A stretch of DNA of 64,000 nucleotides from the NCBI GenBank assembly GCA_000751555.1, contig CCEZ01000043.1, positions 124,001 to 188,000 on the forward strand. The letters are read 5' to 3'. The translations under genes and the position numbers were made by a program. Numbering within the stretch: position 1 is the stretch's first letter; every line of letters begins with the position of its first letter. The notes under the pieces are model-generated. The model was not told the DNA's origin, did not search any database, and saw only the letters and a list, made by a program, of their open reading frames with translations. This stretch comes from Anaerosalibacter massiliensis. GTDB lineage: Bacteria > Bacillota > Clostridia > Tissierellales > Sporanaerobacteraceae. Below are positions 1 through 8,848 of this stretch, one piece after another.

Positions 1-724
1 TGTAGAAAATGCAGTGAATAGAGGAATTGAAATGATAGAATGTGGAGCAGATATTTTAGATATAGGTGGAGAGTCTACTAGGCCTGGTTCTAATCCAATA
101 ACTGTTGAAGAAGAAATACAAAGAGTAGTTCCTGTTATTAGTGGTATTAGACAAAAAAACAAAGATATACTAATCTCTGTAGATACTTATAGAAGTGAAA
201 CTGCAGAGGAAGCAATAAAGGCAGGTGCAGATATTATTAATGATATATCAGCTATGACTTTTGATGAAAATATGGCAGATATAGCCATAAAGTATAATGT
301 TCCTATCATACTTATGCATATTAAAGGTAAACCAAAAGATATGCAAAAAAATCCCCACTATAATGATGTTATTAAAGAAGTTAAAGATTTTTTAGAAGAA
401 AGAATAAACTATGCTATAAATAGGGGAATTAAAAAAGATAAATTAATACTTGATCCAGGAATAGGATTTGGAAAAAGTTTTGATCATAATATAAAACTTA
501 TAAAGAATATAAATGAATTTTTAATATTTGATTTGCCAGTACTTCTTGCAGTATCAAGAAAGTCTTTTATAGGTCAGGCTCTCAGTGGTATTCCTGTAGA
601 AGAATGCCTAGAGGGTACTATAGCAGTTTCATGTTATGCAGCTTTGAAAGATGTTGATATAATAAGGGTTCATGATGTATTAGAAAATAGTAGAGCTATA
701 AAGATGACAGAGGTGTTAAAATGA
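1..724 (+). CDS. folP: Dihydropteroate synthase, 5' end cut by window
   Basis: Condenses 6-hydroxymethyl-dihydropterin diphosphate with p-aminobenzoate in cytosolic folate synthesis. The reading frame is open from base 2, upstream of the first possible start (GTG at 14), and the residues before it continue the family alignment, so the gene begins outside the window. Visible are the DILDIGGESTRPG pterin-binding loop, the SVDTY strand, the D-I-I-N-D-I-S strand, the LDPGIGFGK loop and the SRKSFIG segment near the C-terminus, all typical TIM-barrel DHPS signatures. Its stop overlaps the folK start by four bases (ATGA), so the two are translationally coupled. Only the N-terminal ~30 residues are missing. 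Confidence 0.95.
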   Translation, partial: VENAVNRGIEMIECGADILDIGGESTRPGSNPITVEEEIQRVVPVISGIRQKNKDILISVDTYRSETAEEAIKAGADIINDISAMTFDENMADIAIKYNVPIILMHIKGKPKDMQKNPHYNDVIKEVKDFLEERINYAINRGIKKDKLILDPGIGFGKSFDHNIKLIKNINEFLIFDLPVLLAVSRKSFIGQALSGIPVEECLEGTIAVSCYAALKDVDIIRVHDVLENSRAIKMTEVLK

Positions 725-1176
725 ATACTGTATATATAAGCTTCGGGAGCAATATAGGATATAGAGAGAAAGCTATTGAAGATGCACTGTATTTAATAAA
801 TCAAAATGGAATGAAAATAACTAGAATGTCAAATATATTTGAAACAGAACCCTATGGATATACAAAGCAACCAATTTTTTTAAATGGAGTAGTAGAAGTA
901 GAAACAGAATTAAGTTGTAGAAATGTATTAGAAAGACTTCTTTATATAGAGAAAAAAATAGGACGAGTTAGAAAATTTAAATGGGGTCCACGGATTATTG
1001 ATCTTGATATTATATTTTTTAATGATGCACTATATAATGAGGAAGACTTAAAAGTTCCTCATCCTGATATGCAGAATAGAGATTTTGTTCTTAAGCCTTT
1101 ATGTGATATATGTCCTGATTTTATTCATCCAGTTTTTAAAAAGACAATTAAAGAGCTTTTGGACGATTTAAAATAA
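721..1176 (+). CDS. folK: 6-hydroxymethyl-7,8-dihydropterin pyrophosphokinase
   Basis: Transfers pyrophosphate from ATP to 6-hydroxymethyl-dihydropterin, the step before FolP. The 151 residues match the usual HPPK length. Signatures are the N-terminal YISFGSNIG, the E-x-E-P-Y-G substrate loop near residue 42, and RIIDLDIIFF around residue 91, which carries the Mg-binding Asp pair, followed by VPHPDMQNRDFVL. The start is fixed by the ATGA overlap with folP. No folB lies between folP and folK, where many Bacillota keep it; it may be upstream of the window. Confidence 0.95.
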   Translation: MNTVYISFGSNIGYREKAIEDALYLINQNGMKITRMSNIFETEPYGYTKQPIFLNGVVEVETELSCRNVLERLLYIEKKIGRVRKFKWGPRIIDLDIIFFNDALYNEEDLKVPHPDMQNRDFVLKPLCDICPDFIHPVFKKTIKELLDDLK

Positions 1177-1361
1177 TGATATATAAGAAATTTTTTCAAA
1201 TAAGTAAAGTCACAAAAGCAAGACTTTTCACATTTTAAAATATAAAAAAATTTAATTTAGATATACTAAAAATAAAATTGAAAATAGGATAAAAGGAGTA
1301 TTTTTATGTAAAATTATAACACAATTAAACATTAAAGTAGGAATAGAAATAGGAGGTTTTT

Positions 1362-1955
1362 ATGAAGAAAATTGTAGCTCTTATGGGAAGTCCAAGGAAA
1401 GGTAAAAATACAGATATAATACTTAATTCTTTACTCAAAGGGATTAATAAGAAAGATTATAGTGTACATAAAATATATTTAGCAGAAAAAAATTTAACGT
1501 GTTGCACAGCTTGTGATTCCTGCAAAAGAGATGGGCAATGCATATTAGAAGATGATATGCGTGAAATATATGATTTGTTTGATGAAGGTGATGTGTTTAT
1601 TTTAGCTTCACCCTTGTATTTCAATTCAGTAAGTAGTTTAACAAAAATAGTTATTGATAGATGTCAGAGATATTGGTCATTAAAATGTTCTTTAAATAAA
1701 ATTTATAGGAAATATAAAAAAAGAATAGGTATATTTTTATCGGTAGGTGGAGCAGATTTTGAACATGATCAATTTCAAGCGTGTATAAAGACTATAGATC
1801 TATTTTTTAAATCAATAGATGTTAAATATGTAGGTAACTATTTGGTTTCTGGAACAGATAAAAAAGCTATATGGAATAGGAAAGATTTACTTGAAGAAGT
1901 TCAGGACATAGGTAGAAATATAGAAAAAACATCTTGTTTTTATATTCACAGGTAG
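1362..1955 (+). CDS. Flavodoxin-fold NAD(P)H/FMN iron-sulfur flavoprotein
   Basis: 197-residue protein of the NADPH-dependent FMN reductase / iron-sulfur flavoprotein group. The N-terminus has the FMN phosphate loop GSPRKGKNTD (residues 9-18). A cysteine cluster C47-C48, C51, C54 and C60 resembles the compact Fe-S motif of archaeal and clostridial ISF proteins, and ILASPLYFNSVS near residue 81 is the second flavin-contact strand. The start has a good AGGAGG site. The natural electron donor and acceptor cannot be read from sequence. The stop codon lies inside a 23-base stretch repeated exactly at 3963-3985, so the C-terminal tail may have been altered by a small duplication. Confidence 0.75.
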   Translation: MKKIVALMGSPRKGKNTDIILNSLLKGINKKDYSVHKIYLAEKNLTCCTACDSCKRDGQCILEDDMREIYDLFDEGDVFILASPLYFNSVSSLTKIVIDRCQRYWSLKCSLNKIYRKYKKRIGIFLSVGGADFEHDQFQACIKTIDLFFKSIDVKYVGNYLVSGTDKKAIWNRKDLLEEVQDIGRNIEKTSCFYIHR

Positions 1956-2107
1956 AAGTTTTTCTATGTGTATTCAGCATAGATATAATTTAACGATAAA
2001 AGCTAGCTATAGGTTTAGCAATAGAAATTTAAGTCTTTAAGTATAAAAAACTCTAGTTTAAAACATACTAAAAGTAAGTTTGAATTTAGAAAAGAAGGAG
2101 TGTAGTT

Positions 2108-2281
2108 ATGGATAATAATCAAAACTTTGAAGAGATAAAGGAAAGATTTAAAAATGCTAGTGTAGATGAGAAAATAAGAATATATACTACTACTCAAGGT
2201 TTAACTGTAGAACAATTTAAAGAACTACTCAGAATGTTTCCACTTAAATATCTAGATAAATTGGAAAAAGCTATGGCTTAA
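2108..2281 (+). CDS. Small hypothetical protein, 57 aa
   Basis: Short charged protein (MDNNQNFEEI... to KLEKAMA) that is probably alpha-helical and soluble. Its start follows a strong AAGAAGGAG site at the right distance, and its stop runs straight into a perfect 15-bp terminator hairpin, which is the best evidence that it is a real monocistronic gene. It lacks a signal peptide, cysteines and membrane segments. The TVEQFKELL...PLKYLDKLEKAM tail could be a short protein-interaction helix. I do not recognise the family and give no function. Confidence 0.6.
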   Translation: MDNNQNFEEIKERFKNASVDEKIRIYTTTQGLTVEQFKELLRMFPLKYLDKLEKAMA

Positions 2282-2317
2282 AAGCTGTCTCAAATACTTT
2301 GAGACAGCTTTTACTGT
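2281..2317 (+). terminator. Intrinsic terminator
   Basis: Perfect 15-bp stem (2281-2295 with 2299-2313) around a TAC loop. The T-run at the end of the 3' arm is short (TTTT then ACTG). It overlaps the stop of the 57-aa gene. Confidence 0.8.
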
Positions 2318-2370
2318 TATAATTCAAAAATATGGGTATAATTAAAATAAAATTTGAAAGGTGGAAAGAA

Positions 2371-3018
2371 ATGGATAGAACAATATCTATATTATTTTCA
2401 ATTTTTTTACCCATAGCTATTTTATTACTTAGTGTAAATGTCATAGCATTTAATGAAAATTTTTATGCTAAAAAGTATGATGAATATAACATTACCTATA
2501 GTACAAATATTGAAAAAGATGAACTAATGGACTTAACAACTAAATTATTTAAATATTTAAGGGGGGAAGAAAATAATAGCAAAATTGAAAAGTATTTTAA
2601 TAAAAAAGAGCTTATGCATTTAGAAGATGTAAAAACTCTGTTTAATAAAGGATTTGTATTGAGAAATATTTCTATATCTATTTTATTAATTAGTATTATA
2701 TATTTATTATTTAATAAACCTAAGAATCTAGCTGTATATGGAAGAAATTCTTCTATTATATCCCTTGGTATTATTTTAGCATTCTTTATTTTGTATTTAA
2801 TAGATTTCAATAAATATTTTACTTATTTTCATTTAGTATTATTTGATAATGATTTATGGTTATTGAATCCAAATGTAGATATTTTAATTAGAATATTTCC
2901 TGAAGAAATATTTATAGACCTTCTAAATAACATAGTGTTATTATTTGTAATTATTATGTCAATAATACTAGTAATTACAAATTTATATATTGGAAGGGTG
3001 AAGGGGAATGTTAAATGA
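2371..3018 (+). CDS. DUF1461 (TIGR01906-like) integral membrane protein
   Basis: Predicted four-helix membrane protein of 215 residues. One hydrophobic segment is at the N-terminus (SILFSIFLPIAILLLSV), then comes an extracytoplasmic loop with FYAKKYDEYNI, LMDLTTKLFKYLRG and HLEDVKTLF, then three more helices. That loop layout is characteristic of the TIGR01906/DUF1461 family, whose function is unknown. An upstream in-frame ATG at 2332 exists, but the ATG at 2371 follows AAAGGTGGAAAG and gives the normal N-terminus. The gene overlaps the next by 11 bases, so the two are probably cotranscribed. Confidence 0.7.
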   Translation: MDRTISILFSIFLPIAILLLSVNVIAFNENFYAKKYDEYNITYSTNIEKDELMDLTTKLFKYLRGEENNSKIEKYFNKKELMHLEDVKTLFNKGFVLRNISISILLISIIYLLFNKPKNLAVYGRNSSIISLGIILAFFILYLIDFNKYFTYFHLVLFDNDLWLLNPNVDILIRIFPEEIFIDLLNNIVLLFVIIMSIILVITNLYIGRVKGNVK

Positions 3019-3952
3019 GGAAAGCTTAACTGATAGTTTAAAAAGAAGATTGAAAGATTTGAAAAGAAGAAAGAATATAAAAAATTATTATTTAAAAAAA
3101 ATAAAGGGAGGCAAAAGTTATAATGCAGTATTACTAGATAGCTTAATCATAAAATTTATAATGACTTTATTATTTTTTATAGTGCTTATTTCCAAGACTG
3201 GGTATTTTATACTTTCCCTAATAATTTCTTTATTATTTCTCTTTTCAGTTTTATATGCTAGTTATTATATAAAAGCAAAAAAATTCAATAAAAAAGTCAT
3301 TGAAATAAATAAAGATATAGTTAACAGAAAGATTATGAAAGAAATTAATTACTTTACAAATGATGAGTTTATTCAGTATGTAAGAGAAATTTTTGAAAAA
3401 TACTATAATATCTCTTTTGATGAATATAAAGAAAATATAGATTTAGTTGGGAAAAAATACGATGAAGTATGGGCGATAAAATGTTTTAAAACATCTCAAG
3501 AAGATAGAATTTCTAAAAAAGATATAAGAGATTTTAAAGATGAAGTGGATGAAATTGGAATTGAAAGGGGAATAGTTGTAACTAATTCCTATTTTGTAAG
3601 TGGAATGAAAACAGAATATGAAGGTATTATTGAACTAGTAGATTTTGATTCATTAGTATACATGGTTAAAGAAATAGGAGAATATCCATCAAAAGAAGAT
3701 GTAGAAGAAATTATTATAAGTAGATATGAAGAGAATAAAAAGGATATATCAAAAAGGAAAGGTCATGTATTTTCTAAAACTAAAGTGTTTAAATACTTAT
3801 TTTTGAGCTTTTGTTTATTTATATTATCAACAATGACAATATATAGCTTTTATTACATGATTATGGCTTTTATTTCCTTATCTTTAGCTATAGTATCTGT
3901 ATTCTATGAATACTTTCAGAAACTAATATTTAAAGAAACGGAAGAGGAATAA
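3008..3952 (+). CDS. Membrane protein with Mrr-like restriction-endonuclease-fold domain
   Basis: 314 residues: a basic N-terminus, two membrane helices at about 50-95, a soluble domain at about 115-235 and two C-terminal helices at about 255-300. The soluble part reads like a Mrr/restriction_endonuc-fold core: a helix with YVREIFEKYYNISF, an Asp in the NIDLVGKKYDEVWAIKCFK strand pair (I-K-C-x-K in place of the usual QCK), then GIVVTNSYFVSG and IELVDFDSL. Whether it cuts nucleic acid is uncertain because the catalytic D/E-x-K is imperfect. It overlaps the DUF1461 gene and is followed by a terminator. Confidence 0.55.
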   Translation: MLNEESLTDSLKRRLKDLKRRKNIKNYYLKKIKGGKSYNAVLLDSLIIKFIMTLLFFIVLISKTGYFILSLIISLLFLFSVLYASYYIKAKKFNKKVIEINKDIVNRKIMKEINYFTNDEFIQYVREIFEKYYNISFDEYKENIDLVGKKYDEVWAIKCFKTSQEDRISKKDIRDFKDEVDEIGIERGIVVTNSYFVSGMKTEYEGIIELVDFDSLVYMVKEIGEYPSKEDVEEIIISRYEENKKDISKRKGHVFSKTKVFKYLFLSFCLFILSTMTIYSFYYMIMAFISLSLAIVSVFYEYFQKLIFKETEEE

Positions 3953-3985
3953 AACTTCTGCCTTCACAGGTAGAAGTTTTTCTAT
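3951..3985 (+). terminator. Intrinsic terminator
   Basis: Stem AAAACTTCT (3951-3959) with AGAAGTTTT (3972-3980) and a 12-nt loop, followed by TTCT. Its 3' half is part of the 23-base repeat also present at 1945-1967. Confidence 0.6.
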
Positions 3986-4021
3986 TACAATTATATAGTA
4001 AGGAGAAGGGAGAGAATACAT

Positions 4022-5128
4022 ATGATACGTTTTTTAACAGCAGGTGAATCTCATGGAAAAGAATTAGTAGGAATATTAGAAGGAATTCCCGCAAATATGG
4101 ATATAGATTTAGATTTTATCAATAATGAATTAAAAAGAAGGCAAAAAGGTTATGGAAGAAGCGAAAGAATGAGTATGGAAAAAGATGATATGGTTATATT
4201 ATCTGGAATAAATAAAGGAAAAACCACTGGAAATCCTATTAGCTTTAAAATTAAAAACAGAGGATATTTAGAAGTACTTGGAAAAATAAATAGACCTAGA
4301 CCTGGTCATGGAGATTTATCTGGAGCTATAAAGTATAATCAAAAAGATGATGTAAGGAATGTATTGGAAAGAGCTAGTGCAAGGGAAACAGCAGCAAGAG
4401 TAGGTGTTGGTAGTATATGTAAGGTTCTTCTAAAGAACTTAGATATAGAAATATACAGTCATGTAATTCAAATAGGCGGAATAGAATCATCAAAATCTAT
4501 CTATAATAAGGGAAATATAGAAGATATAAAGAATGCTGATCATTCTATTATAAGGGTAGTAGATAGTATAGCAGAGGAAAAAATAATTAAAAAGATTAGA
4601 AAAACTAAAGAAAAGGGAGACACATTAGGAGGAACAATTGAATTAATTGGAGTAAATATTCCAGTAGGATTAGGTAGTTATGTTAGTTGGGATAGAAGAT
4701 TAGATGGAAAAATTGGTCAAAGCATGATGAGTATACCTGGAATAAAGGCTGTAGAGATAGGGAATGGCTTAGAAAGCGGAAAGAGCTATGGCTCAGAAAT
4801 TCATGATGAAATTTTTTATGAAAAAAATTATTTTAGGAAAACTAATAATGCTGGTGGTATAGAAGCAGGAGTATCCAATGGAGAGGATATAATAGTTAGA
4901 TGTACTATGAAGCCTATACCTACCCTTAAGAAGCCTTTAAAGAGCATAGATATGAATACAAAGAAGACATCTTTAGCTCAAGTAGAACGTTCAGATGTAT
5001 TAGCAGTACCTTCTGCTAGTATAGTTGCAGAAAATATGCTTGCCTATATATTAGCAGAAGAGATAATGCTAAAATTTGGTGGAGATAGTATAGAAGAATT
5101 AAAGAAAAATTATAAATTGAGTATTTAG
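4022..5128 (+). CDS. aroC: Chorismate synthase
   Basis: Converts EPSP to chorismate using reduced FMN, the last shikimate step, in the cytosol. 368 residues. Diagnostic segments are TAGESHGKEL at residue 7, RPGHGDLSGAIKY near 93, the flavin and phosphate signature RASARETAARVGVG near 118, and GGIEAGVSNGEDI near 277. The start follows AAGGAGAAGGGAG. It is the first gene of an uninterrupted aroC-aroB-aroA run with only an 11-bp gap to aroB, so the three should form one transcript. Confidence 0.97.
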   Translation: MIRFLTAGESHGKELVGILEGIPANMDIDLDFINNELKRRQKGYGRSERMSMEKDDMVILSGINKGKTTGNPISFKIKNRGYLEVLGKINRPRPGHGDLSGAIKYNQKDDVRNVLERASARETAARVGVGSICKVLLKNLDIEIYSHVIQIGGIESSKSIYNKGNIEDIKNADHSIIRVVDSIAEEKIIKKIRKTKEKGDTLGGTIELIGVNIPVGLGSYVSWDRRLDGKIGQSMMSIPGIKAVEIGNGLESGKSYGSEIHDEIFYEKNYFRKTNNAGGIEAGVSNGEDIIVRCTMKPIPTLKKPLKSIDMNTKKTSLAQVERSDVLAVPSASIVAENMLAYILAEEIMLKFGGDSIEELKKNYKLSI

Positions 5129-5139
5129 TAGGTGATAAT

Positions 5140-6186
5140 ATGAATATAGTCATTGGAAATCATATATTTGATAAAATGGAAAATTTTCTAAATAAAAATA
5201 CAAAAGGAAATATTTTTTTAATTACAGATGAAAATGTGGGGAAATACTATTCAGATAAAATTCTTCATTATTTATCAAATTTTAAGGTTAATGTATATAC
5301 TTTAATACCAGGTGAAGAAAACAAAAATTTAAATGTAGTGAAAGATATATATAGTCGACTCATAGACTTAAATTGTGATAGAAATACAGTGATAATAAGT
5401 TTTGGTGGTGGGGTAGTAGGAGATATTGCAGGGTTTGTAGCTTCAACTTATTTAAGAGGAGTAGATTATGTTCAAATACCTACTACATTATTATCTCAAA
5501 TAGATAGTAGTATTGGAGGAAAAGTTGGAGTAGACTTTAAAGGTTATAAAAATATGATAGGTTCTTTTTATTTCCCTTTAGCTACTTTTATAGATATAGA
5601 ATTGCTTAAATCTTTAAACAAAAGAAATATAACATCAGGAGTTGGAGAACTTTTGAAATACGGCCTTATATATGATTATAATTTTTTTGAGTTTTTATCT
5701 TCTAATATAGATAATATTTATAATTTTGATAATAAAGTATTGAAAATAGCTATAGAGAAGGCTGTTTATATTAAAGAAAAAATAGTTTCAGAAGATAAAA
5801 GAGATAAAGGAATAAGAAAAATACTAAATTTCGGACATACTATAGGTCATGGAATTGAATCCTTTTATAACTTTCAAAGATTTAATCATGGAGAAGCTAT
5901 TATATTAGGAATGATATATGAAAGTTTTATTGCCAAGGAAATAAGGTTAATAGATGAAAAATATTTTAATGAAATATTTAAGGTCTTAAATAGACTAGTA
6001 AATCCAGAGGCGTTCAACCAAAAGGAAATAAATGAAATATTAAATAAAATGACGTATGATAAGAAAAATGAAAAAGACAAAATTGTATTTATTCTTCCAG
6101 TAGGTAAAGGAAAGGTTGAAATATTTAATGATATTGAAATTAATTTAATTAAAAAAACTCTAAGTGGTGATTGGATATGGAAATAA
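5140..6186 (+). CDS. aroB: 3-dehydroquinate synthase
   Basis: Cyclises DAHP to 3-dehydroquinate with NAD and a divalent metal. 348 residues. Recognisable are the NAD-binding [16 protein letters not shown] segment, the [26 protein letters not shown] stretch, the metal site GVGELLKYG near residue 168, [12 protein letters not shown] near 230 and FNHGEAI with a second metal His. The gene lies 11 bp after aroC, and its 3' end overlaps the aroA start by 16 bases, a sign of translational coupling. Confidence 0.97.
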   Translation: [348 protein letters not shown]

Positions 6187-7457
6187 TAGGTGGAAATAGG
6201 TTTTTAAAAGGTGAAATAAAAATACCAGGAGATAAGTCAATATCTCATAGAAGTATAATACTAAGTTCTATAGCTGAAGGAGAAACAGAAATATATAACT
6301 TCTTAGATTCAGAGGATACTAAAGCTACTATAGATTGCTTCAGAAAAATGGGAATATCTATTGATAAAGATGGAGAAAAGCTAGTTGTGAAAGGCAAAGG
6401 TTTAAAGGGGCTTGCCCCTCCAGATTGTATATTAGACTGTAAAAATTCTGGGACTACTATGAGACTTATAAGCGGTGTATTAGTAGGACAGAACTTTTCT
6501 ACAATATTAACGGGAGATAATTCTTTAAATAATAGACCTATGAGCAGAATAATTAATCCCTTAAAAAGAATGGGAGGAAATATTGAAGGATTAGATAATG
6601 AATATCCTCCATTAAAAATAAGGCCTATTTCTAATTTAAATGGAATTTATTATAAAATGCCTGTAGCAAGTGCTCAGGTAAAATCTGCAATACTCCTTGC
6701 TTCTCTTTATGCAGAAGGAGAAACTATAATTGAAGAAAAAGGACCTTCCAGAGATCATACTGAAAGAATGCTTAATTATTTTGGTGCAAGAATTAATAAA
6801 AATAATAATTTGATTTCATTAAAAGGTGGCTCTAGATTAGAGGGACGAAAAATATTTATTCCAGGAGATTTTTCTTCTGCCTCGTTTTTTATAGTTGCAG
6901 CTTTAATTTTAGAAGGTTCAGAAATAGTTATAAAGGATGTAGGAGTAAATGAAACTAGAGTGGGACTTTTACATGTTCTTAAAGAAATGGGGGGGAATAT
7001 CGAGATAGATAATGTAAAAAATTTCAATAATGAACTAGTAGGTGATATATATGTTAAGTATTCTAAACTTAAAAGCACAAATATATATGGAAATAAAATA
7101 GCTACATTCATAGATGAGATACCAATATTAGTAGTTGCTGCTACATTTGCAGAAGGAACTACAACTATAAATGATGCCAGTGAACTAAAGTATAAAGAAA
7201 GTGATAGAATAAAAGTTATGACAGAAGAAATGAACAAAATGGGAGCTTCAATAAAAGCCCTTGAAGATGGTATGATAATCGAAGGCGGCTCTTCATTAAA
7301 GCCAGCAAAACTAAATAGCTATAATGATCATAGAATTGCTATGGCTCTTTTTATTGCTGCATTAAAGGCAGAAGGAAAATCTTATATACTAGGTTCAGAA
7401 TGCATAAATATATCTTTTCCTACATTTTTCGATATTCCAATAAGGAAAATCGACTAA
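6171..7457 (+). CDS. aroA: 3-phosphoshikimate 1-carboxyvinyltransferase (EPSP synthase)
   Basis: Joins PEP and shikimate-3-phosphate to give EPSP. 428 residues with the two inverse alpha/beta domains of the family: IPGDKSISHRSIIL at the N-terminus, LDCKNSGTTMRLISG near residue 88, NSLNNRPMSRI, PVASAQVKSAILLASL near 163, and NDHRIAMALFIAAL near 384. The NSGTTMR loop, in place of GNAGTAMR, resembles Bacillus-type class II enzymes, a class often less sensitive to glyphosate; that is a family inference. The ATG at 6177 is an alternative start. Confidence 0.97.
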   Translation: MDMEIIGGNRFLKGEIKIPGDKSISHRSIILSSIAEGETEIYNFLDSEDTKATIDCFRKMGISIDKDGEKLVVKGKGLKGLAPPDCILDCKNSGTTMRLISGVLVGQNFSTILTGDNSLNNRPMSRIINPLKRMGGNIEGLDNEYPPLKIRPISNLNGIYYKMPVASAQVKSAILLASLYAEGETIIEEKGPSRDHTERMLNYFGARINKNNNLISLKGGSRLEGRKIFIPGDFSSASFFIVAALILEGSEIVIKDVGVNETRVGLLHVLKEMGGNIEIDNVKNFNNELVGDIYVKYSKLKSTNIYGNKIATFIDEIPILVVAATFAEGTTTINDASELKYKESDRIKVMTEEMNKMGASIKALEDGMIIEGGSSLKPAKLNSYNDHRIAMALFIAALKAEGKSYILGSECINISFPTFFDIPIRKID

Positions 7458-7461
7458 TTAT

Positions 7462-7490
7462 TTGATTTTTCTACAATAAAGTCATATAAT
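7462..7490 (+). promoter_or_regulatory. Sigma-A type promoter of pduL-deoC
   Basis: TTGATT (7462-7467), 17-bp spacer, TATAAT (7485-7490), about 60 bp upstream of the pduL-like start. Confidence 0.6.
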
Positions 7491-7552
7491 ATTACAAGTG
7501 ATTATTTCAATAATTGGTGTAAACTTATATAGATTTTAAGGAGGAGTATTAA

Positions 7553-8122
7553 ATGAAAAAAGAATTACCAATAGCTATGTCAAATAAACATATTCACTTA
7601 TCACAAGAACATTTAGAAATTTTATTTGGAAAAGGTTATGAGTTGACTAAAAAGAAAGACTTATCCCAACCAGGCCAATTTGCGGCTGAAGAAAGAGTAG
7701 AGATTGTTGGAACTAGAGGAAGTTTAAAAGTTAGAGTATTAGGACCAGTTAGGAAAGCTACTCAAGTAGAAGTATCAGTAACAGATGCTTTTACCCTTGG
7801 AGTTAGATCAGAAATCAGGAACTCTGGTGACATAGAGGGAACACCAGGGTTGAAGATAGTAGGACCTGAAGGTGAAGTTGAGTTAGATAAGGGAGTTATT
7901 GTAGCTGCAAGACATATTCATATGTATACGGATGAAGCTAAGGAATTTGGAGTTAAAGATGGAGATATAGTTAAAGTAAAAGTTGATGGGTTTAGAGGCT
8001 TGACATTTGATAATGTATTAGTTAGAGTTGGAGAAGGACATAAATTAGAAATGCATGTAGACATGGAAGAAGGAAATGCTGCAGGCATTAAAAATGGAGA
8101 TCTTGTAGAAATAATAAAGTAA
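7553..8122 (+). CDS. pduL: Phosphate acyltransferase, PduL family
   Basis: Interconverts acyl-CoA (acetyl or propionyl) and acyl-phosphate using a dinuclear Zn site. 189 residues made of two similar beta domains. The zinc and catalytic histidines sit in MSNKHIHLSQ at the N-terminus and VIVAARHIHMYTDEA in the second half; LGPVRKATQVEVSVTDAFTLG is the inter-domain motif. There is no N-terminal shell-targeting extension and no microcompartment shell gene nearby, so this looks like a cytosolic housekeeping Pta substitute. It sits 12 bp before deoC, whose acetaldehyde product could feed it after oxidation to acetyl-CoA. Confidence 0.92.
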   Translation: MKKELPIAMSNKHIHLSQEHLEILFGKGYELTKKKDLSQPGQFAAEERVEIVGTRGSLKVRVLGPVRKATQVEVSVTDAFTLGVRSEIRNSGDIEGTPGLKIVGPEGEVELDKGVIVAARHIHMYTDEAKEFGVKDGDIVKVKVDGFRGLTFDNVLVRVGEGHKLEMHVDMEEGNAAGIKNGDLVEIIK

Positions 8123-8134
8123 TGGGGGTATATT

Positions 8135-8791
8135 ATGAAAAATATAGGTTCTATGATTGATCATACTTTACTTAAGCCAGAAGCAACATCGGAAATGATT
8201 GAAACACTGTGTAAGGAAGCTAAGGAATACGGTTTTTTTTCAGTTTGTGTAAATCCATATTATGTAAAGCAAGTTAAAGAAGAATTAAAGGGCAGTGAAG
8301 TAAAAATAGCCACAGTCATAGGATTTCCACTAGGAAATACAACTAAGGAAGTAAAGGCTTTTGAGTCATCTGAGGCTATTAAAAATGGTGCTGATGAATT
8401 AGATATGGTGATCAATATAGCAGCTTTAAAGAATAGGGATTATGATGTAGTTGAGGAAGATATAAAGGCTGTAGTAGATGCAGCAAATGGCAGTGCATTA
8501 GTAAAAGTAATAATAGAAACCTGTCTTTTAAATGATGATGAAAAGAAAAAGGCTTGTGAAATAGCTAAATCTGCTGGTGCTGATTTTGTTAAAACTTCTA
8601 CTGGATTTAGTACAGGGGGAGCTACTGAGGAAGATGTAAAACTTATGAGAGAAACTGTAGGAGAAAATTTAGGAGTTAAAGCTTCTGGCGGCATTAGAGA
8701 TTATGAAACTGCCAAGAAAATGGTAAATGCAGGAGCTAGCAGAATAGGAGCTAGTTCTTCTGTAAAAATTGTTAAGGAAATAAATAATTAA
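8135..8791 (+). CDS. deoC: Deoxyribose-phosphate aldolase
   Basis: Cleaves 2-deoxyribose-5-phosphate to glyceraldehyde-3-phosphate and acetaldehyde in deoxynucleoside breakdown. 218 residues. The Schiff-base lysine is K153 in [14 protein letters not shown], the proton-relay lysine is K182 in [10 protein letters not shown], and the conserved acid lies in DELDMVIN near residue 90. It is cotranscribed with the pduL-like gene and closed by a terminator at 8817. Confidence 0.97.
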   Translation: MKNIGSMIDHTLLKPEATSEMIETLCKEAKEYGFFSVCVNPYYVKQVKEELKGSEVKIATVIGFPLGNTTKEVKAFESSEAIKNGADELDMVINIAALKNRDYDVVEEDIKAVVDAANGSALVKVIIETCLLNDDEKKKACEIAKSAGADFVKTSTGFSTGGATEEDVKLMRETVGENLGVKASGGIRDYETAKKMVNAGASRIGASSSVKIVKEINN

Positions 8792-8816
8792 AAAAATATA
8801 TATGAAATTTATAAAC

Positions 8817-8848
8817 AAAGACTGCCTAAATTAAAGGCAGTCTTTATT
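8817..8848 (+). terminator. Intrinsic terminator after deoC
   Basis: 11-bp stem AAAGACTGCCT (8817-8827) with AGGCAGTCTTT (8835-8845), 7-nt loop, short T-rich tail. Confidence 0.8.

Noticed and set aside
6776-7237. 153-codon minus-strand ORF opposite aroA
   Set aside because: It is a shadow of the aroA reading frame; aroA is fully supported by its motifs.
7553-8122. Bacterial microcompartment locus suggested by the PduL-type enzyme
   Set aside because: No shell protein, no encapsulation peptide and no diol/ethanolamine enzyme genes nearby; the nearby encapsulin is an unrelated compartment.
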